NCBI RefSeq assembly: GCF_004011695.2
Contig: NC_082405.1
Coordinates: forward strand, 310,001 to 374,000
DNA from: Ascochyta rabiei
Lineage: Eukaryota > Ascomycota > Dothideomycetes > Pleosporales > Didymellaceae
Direction of reading: 5' to 3'
DNA: 64,000 nucleotides
Under the pieces are notes generated by a model. It did no database searches, had not been told where the DNA came from, and saw nothing but the letters and a program-made list of their open reading frames with translations. The position numbers and the translations under genes are program-made. Of the stretch, positions 35,103 through 46,072 are shown piece by piece (within the stretch, counting starts at the first letter, position 1; each line of letters opens with the position of its first letter).

Positions 35103-36224
35103 TTACAGATCCGACCTTGCTTCCTCACCTGCCCAGGCCCTCCGTATCAATTCCCGAATTTTCTCTAGCACGATTGGTCTTGGGTTTGCGTACGGGTTCC
35201 GTAATGCATAGTCTGCCGCCTTTTCAACGTCTTCCTCCTTCATACCATAGTCCCTCAAAGCCTTGCCCATACCAAGTCCATCAATAAGCTTATTAAGTCC
35301 CCGAACACAGTCTCCATCCGCACCTGGCAGTACATCAATCATATCCCTGCTGGCTTCTGGAATAGCTGGGGCATTATATGCTACAGTGTGAGGCAGCATG
35401 ATAGTATGCGTCTCTGCATGTGGAAGATTGAATAATCCACCGAGGACATGACAGAGCTTGTGATGTAGAGACATGGTTGTGCTTCCCAGGCACTGGCCGC
35501 ACAACCATGCGCCGTAGAGTGCTGTGCTTCGGGCGGATAGATTGGCACCATCAGCGACAATGACAGGTAAAGATTTTGCTAACGCATGGATGCCTTCTTT
35601 AGCTAGTAGGCGAATAACTGGATTGGTGTCGGGTGCGTACAGCGCTTCTACTGCATGCGCGATAGCATTAATGCCGCTGGTTGCGCTCAAATTCTGCGGC
35701 AAGCTAAGTGTGAGGTTCACATCATATATGACGGTATTTGGGAGAATTTTCGGATCGGTTCGCGTGGTTTTCACGCCGTCGACTGTTTCGCCAAGGACGG
35801 GTGTCATTTCGCTGCCTGCGTACGTCGTTGGGACACTGATGTGTGGAAGACCAGTGCGGACACTAATAGCTTTCCCTAAGCCTGTGGTACTTCCTCCACC
35901 AACAGAAATGACGCAGTCAGCGTGCTTGTCTTCGGCTTGCGCGAGAGCTTGGAGCGTGATCGCGATGGGCGTGTGCATTGTAGCATTTGAGAAGATACCG
36001 ACAGCGGACGAACCTAGGAGAGTCGTAACTTGTTCGGCTGCATTCACTTGTTGAGGTGTAGATAGAATGAGTGCGGCTTTGCAACCCAGGCGGTCAAGTT
36101 CCGCTGAGATATCCGAAAGAGCGCCAGGTTTGAAGACGACACGGCCTGGATTCGAATTATAAATAAAAGAAAACATGTCTGGTGTCCAAGCGAGATTTGA
36201 GTGTGAGATATCCAGCTTATCCAT
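35103..36224 (-). CDS. Maleylacetate reductase
   Basis: Intronless frame of 373 residues with an ATG at 36224. It is an iron-containing-alcohol-dehydrogenase-fold protein: VISVGGGSTTGLGKAIS binds the nucleotide, PTTYAGSEMTPVLG and SGINAIAHAVEALYA follow, and SLHHKLCHVLGGLFNLPHAE is the metal-site segment that in maleylacetate reductases keeps the His pattern. The enzyme reduces maleylacetate to 3-oxoadipate with NAD(P)H, the step right after hydroxyquinol ring opening. Its neighbour on the same strand, 400 bases upstream, is the matching ring-opening dioxygenase, which supports the substrate call. Two GGTGGG-type sites lie in its upstream region. Confidence 0.92.
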   Translation of the reverse strand: MDKLDISHSNLAWTPDMFSFIYNSNPGRVVFKPGALSDISAELDRLGCKAALILSTPQQVNAAEQVTTLLGSSAVGIFSNATMHTPIAITLQALAQAEDKHADCVISVGGGSTTGLGKAISVRTGLPHISVPTTYAGSEMTPVLGETVDGVKTTRTDPKILPNTVIYDVNLTLSLPQNLSATSGINAIAHAVEALYAPDTNPVIRLLAKEGIHALAKSLPVIVADGANLSARSTALYGAWLCGQCLGSTTMSLHHKLCHVLGGLFNLPHAETHTIMLPHTVAYNAPAIPEASRDMIDVLPGADGDCVRGLNKLIDGLGMGKALRDYGMKEEDVEKAADYALRNPYANPRPIVLEKIRELIRRAWAGEEARSDL

Positions 36225-36250
36225 GTACGGACGCGACTGATGTCTTATAT

Positions 36251-36336
36251 ACCTAGGTACCTGGGTAGCTTCGTAAGCTGGCGGCTACTACCACACTGCC
36301 TTGGCGCAAGGGTGGGGTCCGCAGGAATCCCACCCA
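36251..36336. promoter_or_regulatory. Upstream elements of maleylacetate reductase
   Basis: Contains the palindrome ACCTAGGTACCT (36251-36262), GGTGGGG at 36311-36317 and its opposite-strand variant TCCCACC (GGTGGGA) around 36328-36334; the latter two form an inverted repeat around GTCCGCAGGAA. Regulatory function is inferred from recurrence in other promoters of the cluster. Confidence 0.4.
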
Positions 36337-36625
36337 GGCAGAGTTTGACCCGAGAGACGATCAAGAAAATGTACGTTAGTCACTAGGGCTGCACCTCATA
36401 TGGTAGATAATTGCATCATCCTGAAAATCACAATTTAGTGGGCAGTCCTTTTTTCTAACTCTTGAATTCACTGTGGAGACGTGATGGAAATGTCAGCATA
36501 GCATAAAAGTTTTTCACTGAAAATCGAAACTTTTGAGAGCAAAGTAGATAAACATCTCTCATACTTGCATGAGCATCAGAAAGAATGGTTTTCCAGACAA
36601 GCTGTTTGTAATATCCTAAAAGGCT

Positions 36626-37621
36626 TCAAAAACCAATGAATCCGTTTTCTACTTCAGCCGTTGGGTTCAACTTATGAGTCGCTTCGCGAGTCTTTTCCAA
36701 TCGAAGTTGTGCAGCCTCTTCTTCAGTGACAAGCACAAAATGATACGTCAGCATCTTCATGCCTTTGTGGGTCCCCGAATAGTGCTGTGCAGTAGTCTCA
36801 TCTACCTCTCCCAGATCAACCACGAGAGATTCTTTAACACCAAAGACCGCATCCGATGTTTCGTAAGGATCGCCCCTGAGATACAAAGCGGTGATGAGCT
36901 TGTCCCACCCTGGCTTCTCGAACATGAAGTGCATGTGGCTTGGCCTCATCGGGTGCCTCTTCAGTACATCAAGTAACTTTCCCACCGGCCCGTCGTGTGG
37001 AATGGGATAGGGGACGGGAACAATGCCTTTGAACCAAAATTCTCCATCCTGGTCACTTGTAATGATGCACCGACCATCTGGGCGATCTCGTCCCGCATGC
37101 TGCACATCGTACATGCCACTCGAATCTGTCTCCCATATGTCAATCTTGACATCAGAGATTGGATTGCCCTCCTTGTCCTTCACTGTACACACCACCAGCA
37201 GAGGCTCGCCGTTTTGGTCATGCGACATATTATCACCGTGCTCCATATGCTCGGCATCGTGTGTGTGGAAAGGTCCCAGTACCGTTCCTTCAGTCGAACC
37301 TGCTGGTTTGGGATGGTCGATACTGTCTACCAGCAGGCTTAGTCCGAGGATGTCGCTCAATAAGACGAATTCTTGCCGCACATCAGAGCATATTTGTCCA
37401 GTGGCTGTAAGGAACTGTATCGCTTTGAGCCATTCGTCTTGTGATAAGCGTGTTTCGCGGGCGAAATCGTGAAGGTGAACAACAAGGCGTTCCAAAAGGA
37501 ACCTGAATCGTGGGGAAGGATTTGATGAATTCACCAGATTGACATTCGCCGTGATATTGTCTGTGTTCAGATCCTTGAGTGATGGCTGGGGCACACTGGT
37601 CGCTGGGTTTTTCGAACCCAT
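36626..37621 (-). CDS. Hydroxyquinol 1,2-dioxygenase (intradiol)
   Basis: Intronless frame of 331 residues from the ATG at 37621. The N-terminal helical dimerisation part (FLLERLVVHLHDFARETRLS, EWLKAIQFLTATGQ) is followed by the intradiol core: GTVLGPFHTHDAE, DIWETDSSGMYDVQ (first Tyr ligand), PYPIPHDGPVGKL (second Tyr) and MRPSHMHFMFEKPGW (His-x-His ligands of the non-haem Fe(III)). It would open hydroxyquinol between the two adjacent hydroxyls to maleylacetate. Length and the PYPIPxDGPVG form suit hydroxyquinol rather than catechol enzymes; catechol activity remains possible. It shares direction with maleylacetate reductase. Confidence 0.92.
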   Translation of the reverse strand: MGSKNPATSVPQPSLKDLNTDNITANVNLVNSSNPSPRFRFLLERLVVHLHDFARETRLSQDEWLKAIQFLTATGQICSDVRQEFVLLSDILGLSLLVDSIDHPKPAGSTEGTVLGPFHTHDAEHMEHGDNMSHDQNGEPLLVVCTVKDKEGNPISDVKIDIWETDSSGMYDVQHAGRDRPDGRCIITSDQDGEFWFKGIVPVPYPIPHDGPVGKLLDVLKRHPMRPSHMHFMFEKPGWDKLITALYLRGDPYETSDAVFGVKESLVVDLGEVDETTAQHYSGTHKGMKMLTYHFVLVTEEEAAQLRLEKTREATHKLNPTAEVENGFIGF

Positions 37622-38217
37622 TGTGGATGGTCGGGTAGCAGATGGCAGATTTGTTCGAGCAGGCAGTGTTCAATTGTAGCGAGCAGTCAGAGAATGAGGC
37701 TCTTACGATTTGTGCTTGTTACATGATGGCACAAGGTTCTCTTCACTACACTTCGCATGTCATCATTTGTGCGGCCGAGTCCCCACACTCTTCTCTGGAG
37801 CCACAACAAAGTACCTTCTGAAGCAGTTTACACTAGCAGACGATATGGTTGGCTAAAGTTACCCACTCCGCCCCACCGGCGCGAATAAGGCATGGGTGGG
37901 TACACACCTATCGACTAGTATGCCACCTCAATACACCAGATCAGATTAATCGCCACTGACGTATGTCCACCATCATGTGAACATGATATGAAAACTTTCT
38001 GGCAGACCTGAGATGCATCTGAATGCTGGTGCGCTTAGGTACCATGGTGATTTTGCAGGAATCCGCCAAATACCTACGTAGATTACCTAGGTACCTAGAT
38101 ACTCCCTTGCACCATCATACCTAGAAAGAGGACATGCGCAAACAGGCCGACCGACGACCATCAAAATTTGAGTATGATGCCATGGAAACAAAAGTATATT
38201 GCTGCACTACTGTCGGA
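37622..38217. promoter_or_regulatory. Upstream region of hydroxyquinol dioxygenase
   Basis: Holds CCCCACC (GGTGGGG on the minus strand) at 37871-37877, GGTGGGT at 37895-37901, a GCAGGAATCC word near 38056 and the palindrome ACCTAGGTACCT at 38085-38096. The same words occur upstream of maleylacetate reductase. No gene seen here. Confidence 0.4.
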
Positions 38218-39912
38218 CTATCGAACACATAGGCCTCTAATCTTGCCATGTGATTGTCTTGGTCCTGGCCCACTCTTGCAGCCCTGGCAATCCGTTGAAA
38301 CGACCGAAACCGCTACTCTTGAAGCCTCCGTGTGGCAAAGCTGTTTTTGGTCATGAATCGTCATGGCATTGATGTGGACAGCTCCAGCTTCGATACGCTT
38401 GGCTATCTTGAACGCCCTGCGAAGATCTCGAGTGAACACTGCACTAGTCAGCCCATACCCTGTGTCGTTCGAAAGCTCGATTGCCGCATCGTCAGAATCC
38501 ACCGAGTAAAGCGCTGCTGTAGGACCAAACAATTCCGTCAAAAACACTTCCATCCCGCGCTGGACATTTTCGACAACCACAGGACGCATTTTTGTTTTCG
38601 AGAGTACTTCCCCATTGTTGTCCCCAAGCACTAGTCGCGCGCCCTTCGACAATGCATCATCAACAAGCTTGCGATATTTCTCAACAGCGGCCTGGTTGAA
38701 CAGTTGCGGTATGTTGCTCTCACCGAAGATTCTGTTCACAGCAGCTCGCAAAGCTACACGAAAATCGTCGATGACGGAAGCGTGCACTAAGCTACGCTCC
38801 GTGACCATACACACCTGGCCTGCATGCAGAAATGCGCCGAGACAGCATTAAACTGCAGCAAGACCAAGGTCTGCATCTTCACAAATAATTGCCGATGCTT
38901 TGCCGCCGAGTTCCAGAACCAATGGTTTGAGATGCTTTCCCGCAAGTGAAGCGATGATTGAGCCAACAGCTGTTAATCCTGTGAAGTTGATCTTCTTAAT
39001 CATTGGGTTTGAGATCAGAGCATTGGTGATTTTGGAAGCATCTTGCGTACGATGATAAAGCGTATTCAGACAGCCGGCAGGCAAGCCAGCAGCATGAAGT
39101 AGTGAGGCAATACCCCACTTGCAGATTCCTGTTAGCTTTCCTCCAGAGTTGAACAACGCGTGAGCTTACATAGGTCGCCGGTGCAGCTTCGGGTCCTTTT
39201 AGGATGAGTGTGTTGCCCCTGTTTTGTGTTAGATCCATGGACAGAAGACTTTAAACAGGACATGAATTTACATTGCAAGTGGCTGCAAACAGGCGCGGAT
39301 GCCCAGTATATTTGGTGTGTTCCATGGTGCTATGCCTAGAACGACGCCGAATGGCTCGTTCAAGACTGCACTACTGCCTCCCTCAGCCGAAACTATGGGC
39401 ATTTTGCCTGTGCTAGCAATCTGGATCAGACCTGCTACATCTTTACACGCTTGATACGCTGCTTCATGTTCAACGTTGAACATGGCGTCTGATGCTCTTG
39501 TCTCGGTAAGGCTGTAATTCCGCAATTCGTCCTTCCTTCTCTTGTACTCATCGGCAGCTCTCAGGAATATGTCTCTTCTGATATGCGGCTTAGTTTGCGA
39601 CCATGTCAAAAAGGCCTTCTGCGCCGACTGTATTTCAAGAGAGACATCGTCCTCGTTTGCGGAAGAACATGAGTATAACTTCGATTGGTTAAGTGGAGAG
39701 TAAACGTCAAAAGTGTCAGCTGTGACAACCTCTTTACCGTCCAGCCAGATAGGTATAGTGGACTTCCCGTCGAACGCCGCAGAGGAGTTTGTCGACTCTT
39801 TTGCGAGAGAAACCTTTGAAGTATGCTGGAGGGACAAGACCTTGAGAACAATGGGAACAAGCTCAGGCAAGGTGTAGTATTGATGCGACTCAGCGTACGT
39901 AGCATTCCACAT
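38218..39912 (-). pseudogene. Aldehyde dehydrogenase, disrupted (aromatic-aldehyde type)
   Basis: Exons 39272-39912, 39170-39218 and from 39117 down join cleanly (introns 53 and 52 nt). The enzyme is ALDH family: GVVLGIAPWNTPNILG, GNTLILKGPEAAPATY, KKINFTGLTAVGSIIA, LELGGKASAIICEDADL (general base Glu) and HAGQVCMVTER (catalytic Cys). An in-frame TAA at 38848-38850 sits where relatives have a Gln codon (CAA), 20-odd bases before the Cys motif. A second lesion, a one-base frameshift at the T5 run 38344-38348, throws the conserved C-terminal HGGFKSSGFGR segment out of frame; that segment would otherwise end at a TAG at 38237-38239. Relatives oxidise salicylaldehyde/vanillin-type aldehydes. It is head to head with the FAD monooxygenase. 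Confidence 0.85.
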
Positions 39913-40105
39913 GATAAACGCTCGCCATTATTCCTGGTGTACTAAACGGGCTTAGTGTGGGTGGGGCTGACAACAATCCCTATGCTGCAGCCCTTGCCCC
40001 ATCTCTTTCACGGTGGCTCATCATGCGATGACTAAGCAAGTACGTATAACAAGCTCTTAGCTGTCTTCCTGGGGTCTATACAACCTACGTTTTGAACTTG
40101 ATAAA
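39913..40105. promoter_or_regulatory. Bidirectional promoter ALDH / FAD monooxygenase
   Basis: Only 193 bases separate the two start codons. GGTGGGG occurs at 39960-39966. Confidence 0.5.
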
Positions 40106-41547
40106 ATGCCCTTAAACATTATAATTGTTGGCGCAGGGCTGGGTGGCTTGGCCGCCGCAATTTCCGTGAAGCAGGAAAAGCCTGACCACCGGGTGCAGGT
40201 TATAGAGTCTGCACCAGCATTAGCGGAGGTAATTTTACCCAATAGGGCGCAAAAATAGATGCTGATTCATTTCCCAGGTTGGAGCGGGTCTTCAGGTCAC
40301 CCCGAATGCTACTAGATTGCTGAAAAGATGGGGCCTTATGCGTAGCCTGGAGAAGCTGGCTTCGAGTCCACAAGAATTCACCATACACCGCTACAGCGAT
40401 GGTGCTCTGATTGGAAAACGAGACAACTTCGGCGAAGAAATGCTGGCAAAATATAAAAGTCCATTCTGGGATATGCATCGAGCAGATCTCCAGATCGGAA
40501 TGTACGAACGTGCAAGAGAGCTTGGGGTGGAGTTCAGATTTGGCGCACTGGTTAAATCAACCGAGTTGGAGACTCCTTCTGTTACGCTTTCAAACGGAGA
40601 CTGCGTCGAGGGTGATATAATTATTGCAGCTGATGGTAAGCTAGTATCCATGGTCGTAGATGGACTTTGCGCTGATTTAAACATGCCTCTGGTCGCAGTG
40701 TCGCAGTGCCTTTTTAGGGTGCCCTTCGCCTCCTATTCCCACTGGAGACCTCGCATACCGCGTCATCCTCCGTGTAGAGGAAATTGAAAATGACGAACTG
40801 CGTCGTTACTTTGAGACACCAAGAGTCGTGTTATGGGCTGGGCCGGATTGTCATGCCATCTGCTATCCACTGAAGGGGGGCTCGCTAATCAACATTGTAC
40901 TCCTGGTTCCCGATACCCTTCCAGAAGGTGTGGCCAGGGCAGCAGGCGGCCTCGACGAAATGCTTGAAATCTTCCAAGACTGGGATCCACGGTATGACAT
41001 GCCAACTTCAGATATCTAGATTACTAACATGGCCAGGCTCAAATCCTTACTCACCATGGTTCCTAAAGTTGAAAAGTGGAAACTAATGCACCGTGAGACT
41101 CTGGAAACCCAACAACAAAGCGTTTTGTTTACTGATACTGTGAACCTTAGTCGACGAATTGCAGCATTGGTCCAACGCAGAAGCGACTATAGCATTCCTC
41201 GGCGATGCTTGTCATCCAATGTTGCCATACCTTGCCCAAGGTGCTGGTTCATCATTGGAAGATGGGGCAGCGCTGGGTGTATTGTTGTCAAGGGCCGATC
41301 ATCGTCAAGACCTGCCTGAGATTCTTAAACTGTATGAACAGTTGAGGAAGCCCCGCAGCTCTGCACTTCAGAAACGGAGTATGATCCAGGTATTCAGCTT
41401 TTGTCCGTTACGATGTGCCGTCCGTCCACTAATAGAGAGAAGAGGCACATCAATCACCTGCCTGACGGGCCTGAACAACGAGCAAGGGACGATTTACTGA
41501 ATCAACAGCTAGAGGAGCCCTTGCCCGGTTACCCATTTTATTGGTGA
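40106..41547 (+). CDS. FAD monooxygenase, salicylate-hydroxylase-like
   Basis: Six exons fit: 40106-40228, 40278-40635, 40718-40991, 41037-41092, 41151-41389 and 41443-41547, giving 384 residues. GxGxxG is IIVGAGLGGLAAAIS; the third motif is FLGDACHPMLPYLAQGAG followed by SSLEDGAALG; the tail NHLPDGPEQRARDD is typical of the fungal group. The family hydroxylates, often with decarboxylation, phenolic acids such as salicylate or 4-hydroxybenzoate. Odd: the DG motif IIIAADG is normally followed by about ten residues with Ser and Arg; here the only frame-keeping splice uses TTTTTAG at 40712-40717 and drops them. A nearer acceptor (ending 40698) keeps residues but breaks the frame. So the gene may be intact and short, or damaged. 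Confidence 0.75.
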
Positions 41548-42899
41548 GGATCATTGTGAAGAATAAAAAACAGTCGGCTAATTCATCCAAGGCTAGATCC
41601 CACACAGCAGAGTATCGTGTATGGATATGATGTGTATGAAGAAGTAAACCTCACCTGCATGCTTGATTCACGATGCGGTAGAGAATGGCATTGCTAACCT
41701 ACGATAGCTTGACAAGTTGAAAATCGCTGCTACTAGCCACAATCACAATGATAGAGCTACGCGAAAGCACTCCAAGGTATAGATAGACTTTCTGTTTGTT
41801 TCTTGCAGCAAAGTACTCAAACAGCTTCGAATGTGTACGAAGGATGGGGCACGAAGATTCAGCCATATTGCCGTATAGTTTTAGCAAAGACATCGTAATA
41901 TCGTAGACACTTTGCGAAAACACAATAAATGAATCAGAAAGCAAAGCATGCATTGACTGATGAGATCTGTCAATTTACGTGCTCTTGTGTGTCTCAGCAT
42001 GCAAATACAACAGCACGATATCAGTGTCGCACATTCATACCTACCTAGAAACTGTCAGGACACGGCTCTGCCCCCCGTGCCAAGTATGAAAAAAAGTATC
42101 AATGCTCACTTAGATGGTAAGCACATGGCCAGAACAGTACTTATTGCCATACCAGGTCAGAGGTGGACACTGCCACATGCCGATGACTGAGAGTCATTGC
42201 CAGAGCCTGACAGAAACCTAAATACGTATGCTACTTTAGACCTATCGCCATGCGCTTTATATCCGGACTTGCATCCTTTTTCGCAATTGTATGCATGTAA
42301 GTAGCCACCCAAATTAGTCATCATCAAATCAAGCGATTGCCTATCCCTGTGGTTTCCAGGATACTAGACAGGCATTTTTTGGTGCTCTAGACACCGAACA
42401 TGTTCAGTACAGCTTAAGACTGGATTTTTCTGCTTCTATCTGCTTATAAGATGTAATTATAGTGTGCTAGCCACCTAGAGAATACTCCTTCACTCTTGGC
42501 ACTTAACAGGTACCCTTTCAACCTCTGTGTAAGGCAGACTTCACAAGCATAAAAGTAGCGATCTGGTGAACTGATAGATTCGAAAGTAGAGTGAACAAAA
42601 TAGCAGACCGCGAGCTACAGGAGGGCGGAGAGAGAGACCTACTTATAGTAGTAAGGCCTGTGCTCTCTGCAAGTGAAAGTGAAGGCAAGTGAAGGAAGGT
42701 TCTACTAGGGTTGATAGAATCTGCTAGTAGGTTGTAACACATACTAGTAGGTTACCATCTTACCTTAGCAGAAGTCCTGACACTCTGACTACCTACACTA
42801 CAGCCTTAACTATACTAGATTCACGCAATTGAGCCATAATTTACCCACGCATAGATAATTCTGCTATGTAGTGGAGGGCGTGCAGAGGGTGAGGAAGAG
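41548..42899. other. Intergenic, no supported gene
   Basis: Upstream flank of the P450 gene. A short ATG at about 42250 followed by a hydrophobic stretch (MRFISGLASFFAIVCM) looks like a signal peptide but leads nowhere; it may be a remnant. Confidence 0.45.
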
Positions 42900-43173
42900 C
42901 ATGGATGGAGGTTTACTAAGTAATTACTATTTTTATAAGAAGGAATTATTAACTTTTCTTTATTTATTAGAAATAGTAGCTATAGTATATTAATAAACCT
43001 TTTAATCTCTATATAAGAATATAACTTTCTTTATTTTACTAAGTAATCACTAAGTAATCACTATTTTGCCAAGAAATAGTAATTACTAAATAATAATTAC
43101 TATTTCTAAAGTGTTACTTTACCATTTATTTTTACTATATAGTAATTACTATTTTACTATTTCCCCCATCCAT
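42900..43173. mobile_element. MITE-like element with 9-bp direct repeats
   Basis: ATGGATGG at 42901-42908 is matched by CCATCCAT at 43166-43173, and both ends run into AGTAATTACTATTTT-type sequence in opposite orientation. The element is flanked by the direct repeat GAGGAAGAG (42891-42899 and 43174-43182), as a target-site duplication would be. The inside is very AT-rich and built of TAATTACTATTT words. Nine-base duplications are typical of Mutator-like elements. No coding capacity. Confidence 0.5.
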
Positions 43174-43642
43174 GAGGAAGAGGATGAGGTAGGGATAGAG
43201 CAGGAATGAGGCAGGGGTGGCCCCGCATTTACCCCGCATTTACCCCAAATTGATCTGGAATAGGTAATTTGTGCTTGGCTCTGGACACCGGCCAATCTCC
43301 TCAGGGTATGGTAGTCAAGCACATCCTCAAAGTTTGTATATGGTGTCATTTGTGACAATTCTGTAATGCGCTTGGAAGCTTACACCACTTGTAGCAGGCC
43401 ATTTGTCACGAACGTAGTAAGGGAGATTTTGGTTTGTTTTGAGAGCGTTCGGGCCTCTCTGCCATTGTTCTTTGGATGGGGACCTACAAGAGGCTGGGGT
43501 GCCAAGATCCGCCCTCAAGGTGGCACACTGCAAGCCTCGGTGGCTACCCCAGAAACTCTTGTATAATTCCCGGCATGTCTGCTATCATATGCAAGACAAT
43601 TATCTTATCTGCAAATAGAGGCACAACTCACCAACACACATC

Positions 43643-45366
43643 ATGCTTCATCTTCTCCCATCAGGACTTCTGGGCTTCGGTCAAGGAGCTGCATTCCTCG
43701 GTATTTGTTTGACCTCATACTGGATTATTCCCTTCCTCCACGGTCTTACGATTTCTTCTACAAGGAATGTTCCTGGACCGTTTCTGGCCAGATTCACGCG
43801 ATGGTACGAATATTTTGCCCTCTTACGCGGGAAATCCCATGTCGAATACATGCAGTTACACGACAAATTTGGTACGTAAGCCCTTCAGCTTGCCGCTTGA
43901 CGAAGTCCGGCTAAACAGAATGTCACAGGAGCTGTGTTACGCATTGGTCCAAATCGCTATAGCTTCAGCGATCCCAGTGATGTGAAGATTATATACGAGC
44001 TGGGTTCCAAATTCACCAAGACAGAGTATTACCATCCATTACTGGCGCCCAACCCAGACGATCAAAACATCTTCGCAATAAGAGATCCAGCTTTCCATAA
44101 AATGCGGCGCAGGAAAATTGCCAATTTGTACAGCATGTCCACGATCGTTTCTTACGAGGGCGCGGTCGACCGGATGAACAAAATCTGCATGGACAAACTC
44201 AAGAAGTATGCGATTGAAGACCGCGAGCTTTCTCTGCCCGACTTTTTGCAGTGGTATGCATTTGATGTGATTGGTGATATTACGGTAGGTTCCGATATTC
44301 ACGCTGCTTATCTACAAGACTTACCAGATCAGTTCAATGAGTCGTTTCGAATGATGGAAAACGAAGGGGATGTTACCGGAATGATCAGCGGTGTACATAT
44401 GGCCAACAATTACCTGGCTCATGCTGGAATCATCCCTGACGTGCATCCATGGGTCATGCGCCTTCAGAGTTTGATTGGAAACAAAGGAGCCGCGATGTTC
44501 CTCGATTTTACGTTTCGCCAGATCAACAAGTACCGTGCATCGAATACAAAGGACACAGTAACGGTCGGATCTGATAGTTTCCTTGGAAAGCTCATCTACT
44601 TACAGAAAGAGGGCAAGGTGAGTATGTCTAATATCCTGGACGCTTGTGGCAGTAACATCGGGGCCGGTTCAGATACCACTGCAATCGGCCTTAGCTCGAT
44701 CATCTACTACCTTTACAACAATGCCGATGTATTAGCCAAGCTTAGAGAGGAGATCGATAAAATGGCGCAGCAAGGACTCATATCGGATCCAATAACCTTC
44801 CAGGAAGCTCAATCGATGCCGTATCTACAAGCGGTTATCAAAGAGAGTCTCCGTCTCCATCCAGCTGTTGGAACTATACTCCCTCGCAAAGTTCCTGAAG
44901 GAGGTGCAACACTAGCTGGAACCTTTTTCCCAGAAGGGGTACGTCGAACCCAAAAGTTTTAAGGACTTGTTTTGTACTGACAAGCTTGATGTAGACCGAC
45001 GTTGGAGCAAATGCATGGGTGCTGCACTACAGCAAGGACATCTATGGCGATGATGCTGCGAGTTACAAGCCTGAGAGATGGCTGGAACCTAAGGGAACCA
45101 ATGATTTACGTGAAACCATGATGTTCGCAGTGAGTTTAAACGGTTCAAACGGAAACGTCTACTGCTGACTCAATTTCTAGTTCGGTGCAGGATCACGAGC
45201 ATGTATCGGGAAGAACATAAGCCTCTTGGAGATGACAAAGCTTCTGCCTCAGATTGTTCGCAAATTCGATTTTGTTTTCGACAATTCCAGTCCTCCTGAA
45301 ACGTATTGCGCCTGGTTTGTATACCTGAAATACAATGTGCAGGTCAAGGTTAGGGCAATATCCTAA
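43643..45366 (+). CDS. Cytochrome P450, pisatin-demethylase-like
   Basis: Four exons, 43643-43871, 43929-44938, 44995-45129 and 45181-45366, give 519 residues. An N-terminal membrane anchor (FGQGAAFLGICLTSYWIIPF) precedes VPGPFLARFTRWYEYF. The I-helix is SNIGAGSDTTAIGLSSI, the K-helix ExxR is KESLRLHP, then YKPERWLEP and the haem loop FGAGSRACIGKNISLLEM with the axial Cys. The overall pattern resembles the fungal pisatin demethylase/benzoate-hydroxylase type clans that act on plant phenolics at the ER membrane. In this cluster O-demethylation or ring hydroxylation of a methoxylated aromatic is a reasonable guess; the true substrate is unknown. Confidence 0.9.
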
Positions 45367-46072
45367 AGAACTCGAGAGAGCCCTCAACAAGTGGAAGAGA
45401 ATAAGAACATACACTACGGTGTGTCTGAACAGATCTAGCATTCTCGAGTATACTGCGGAGTATGCGTAAACCGTTCGCAGCTCATGTCATTTTTCTCCTT
45501 ACCAAGCCATGTACAAGTAGAAATACTCTCTTCCATAGCTTTCAGCAATGACAGGGCAGAAAAGAGAGCTACTTGGTTATCTCCACAAACCCAAAGCCTG
45601 CAATCTTGCTCCTGTGAAACCCAAGCAATTCATGTCTCAGATCTTGGTACTATAGTGGTGATGAGGTGTCTGACCCTCAAGCAAAAGCCACGGAAGGTTG
45701 AGTTGGTTTGAAATCTTCATTCATGCTACCAACCCTCAGGCATGTAGCATTATGCTACAAGTATAGCCCTATGCTTGCTTATGAACAAGCTGCGTTATGA
45801 ACTTTCAAGCAAATCAGGTCTAGACAGATCAGGAAACTAGCAACAGTGTAGAGCGGTGGCCTCCCAATTTACTGCCCAGGTGGCAACCTGTCATTGCCGG
45901 ACATGTAAGTGGGTGACATACAATTTATTACATCCTGGCAGAGTAGATGATAGACTTCAAACTGCCCAGTCGTATGTTTGACAGTTTGAACGTATCGATT
46001 TCAGAGCAGAAGCAGGACTATCGGACGTGACATGACCTTGTTTCTCATTCGTTATGATGCGCGTTGTTCAAT
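45367..46072. other. Convergent intergenic region
   Basis: 3' flanks of the P450 and the minus-strand SDR. Nothing else seen. Confidence 0.5.
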
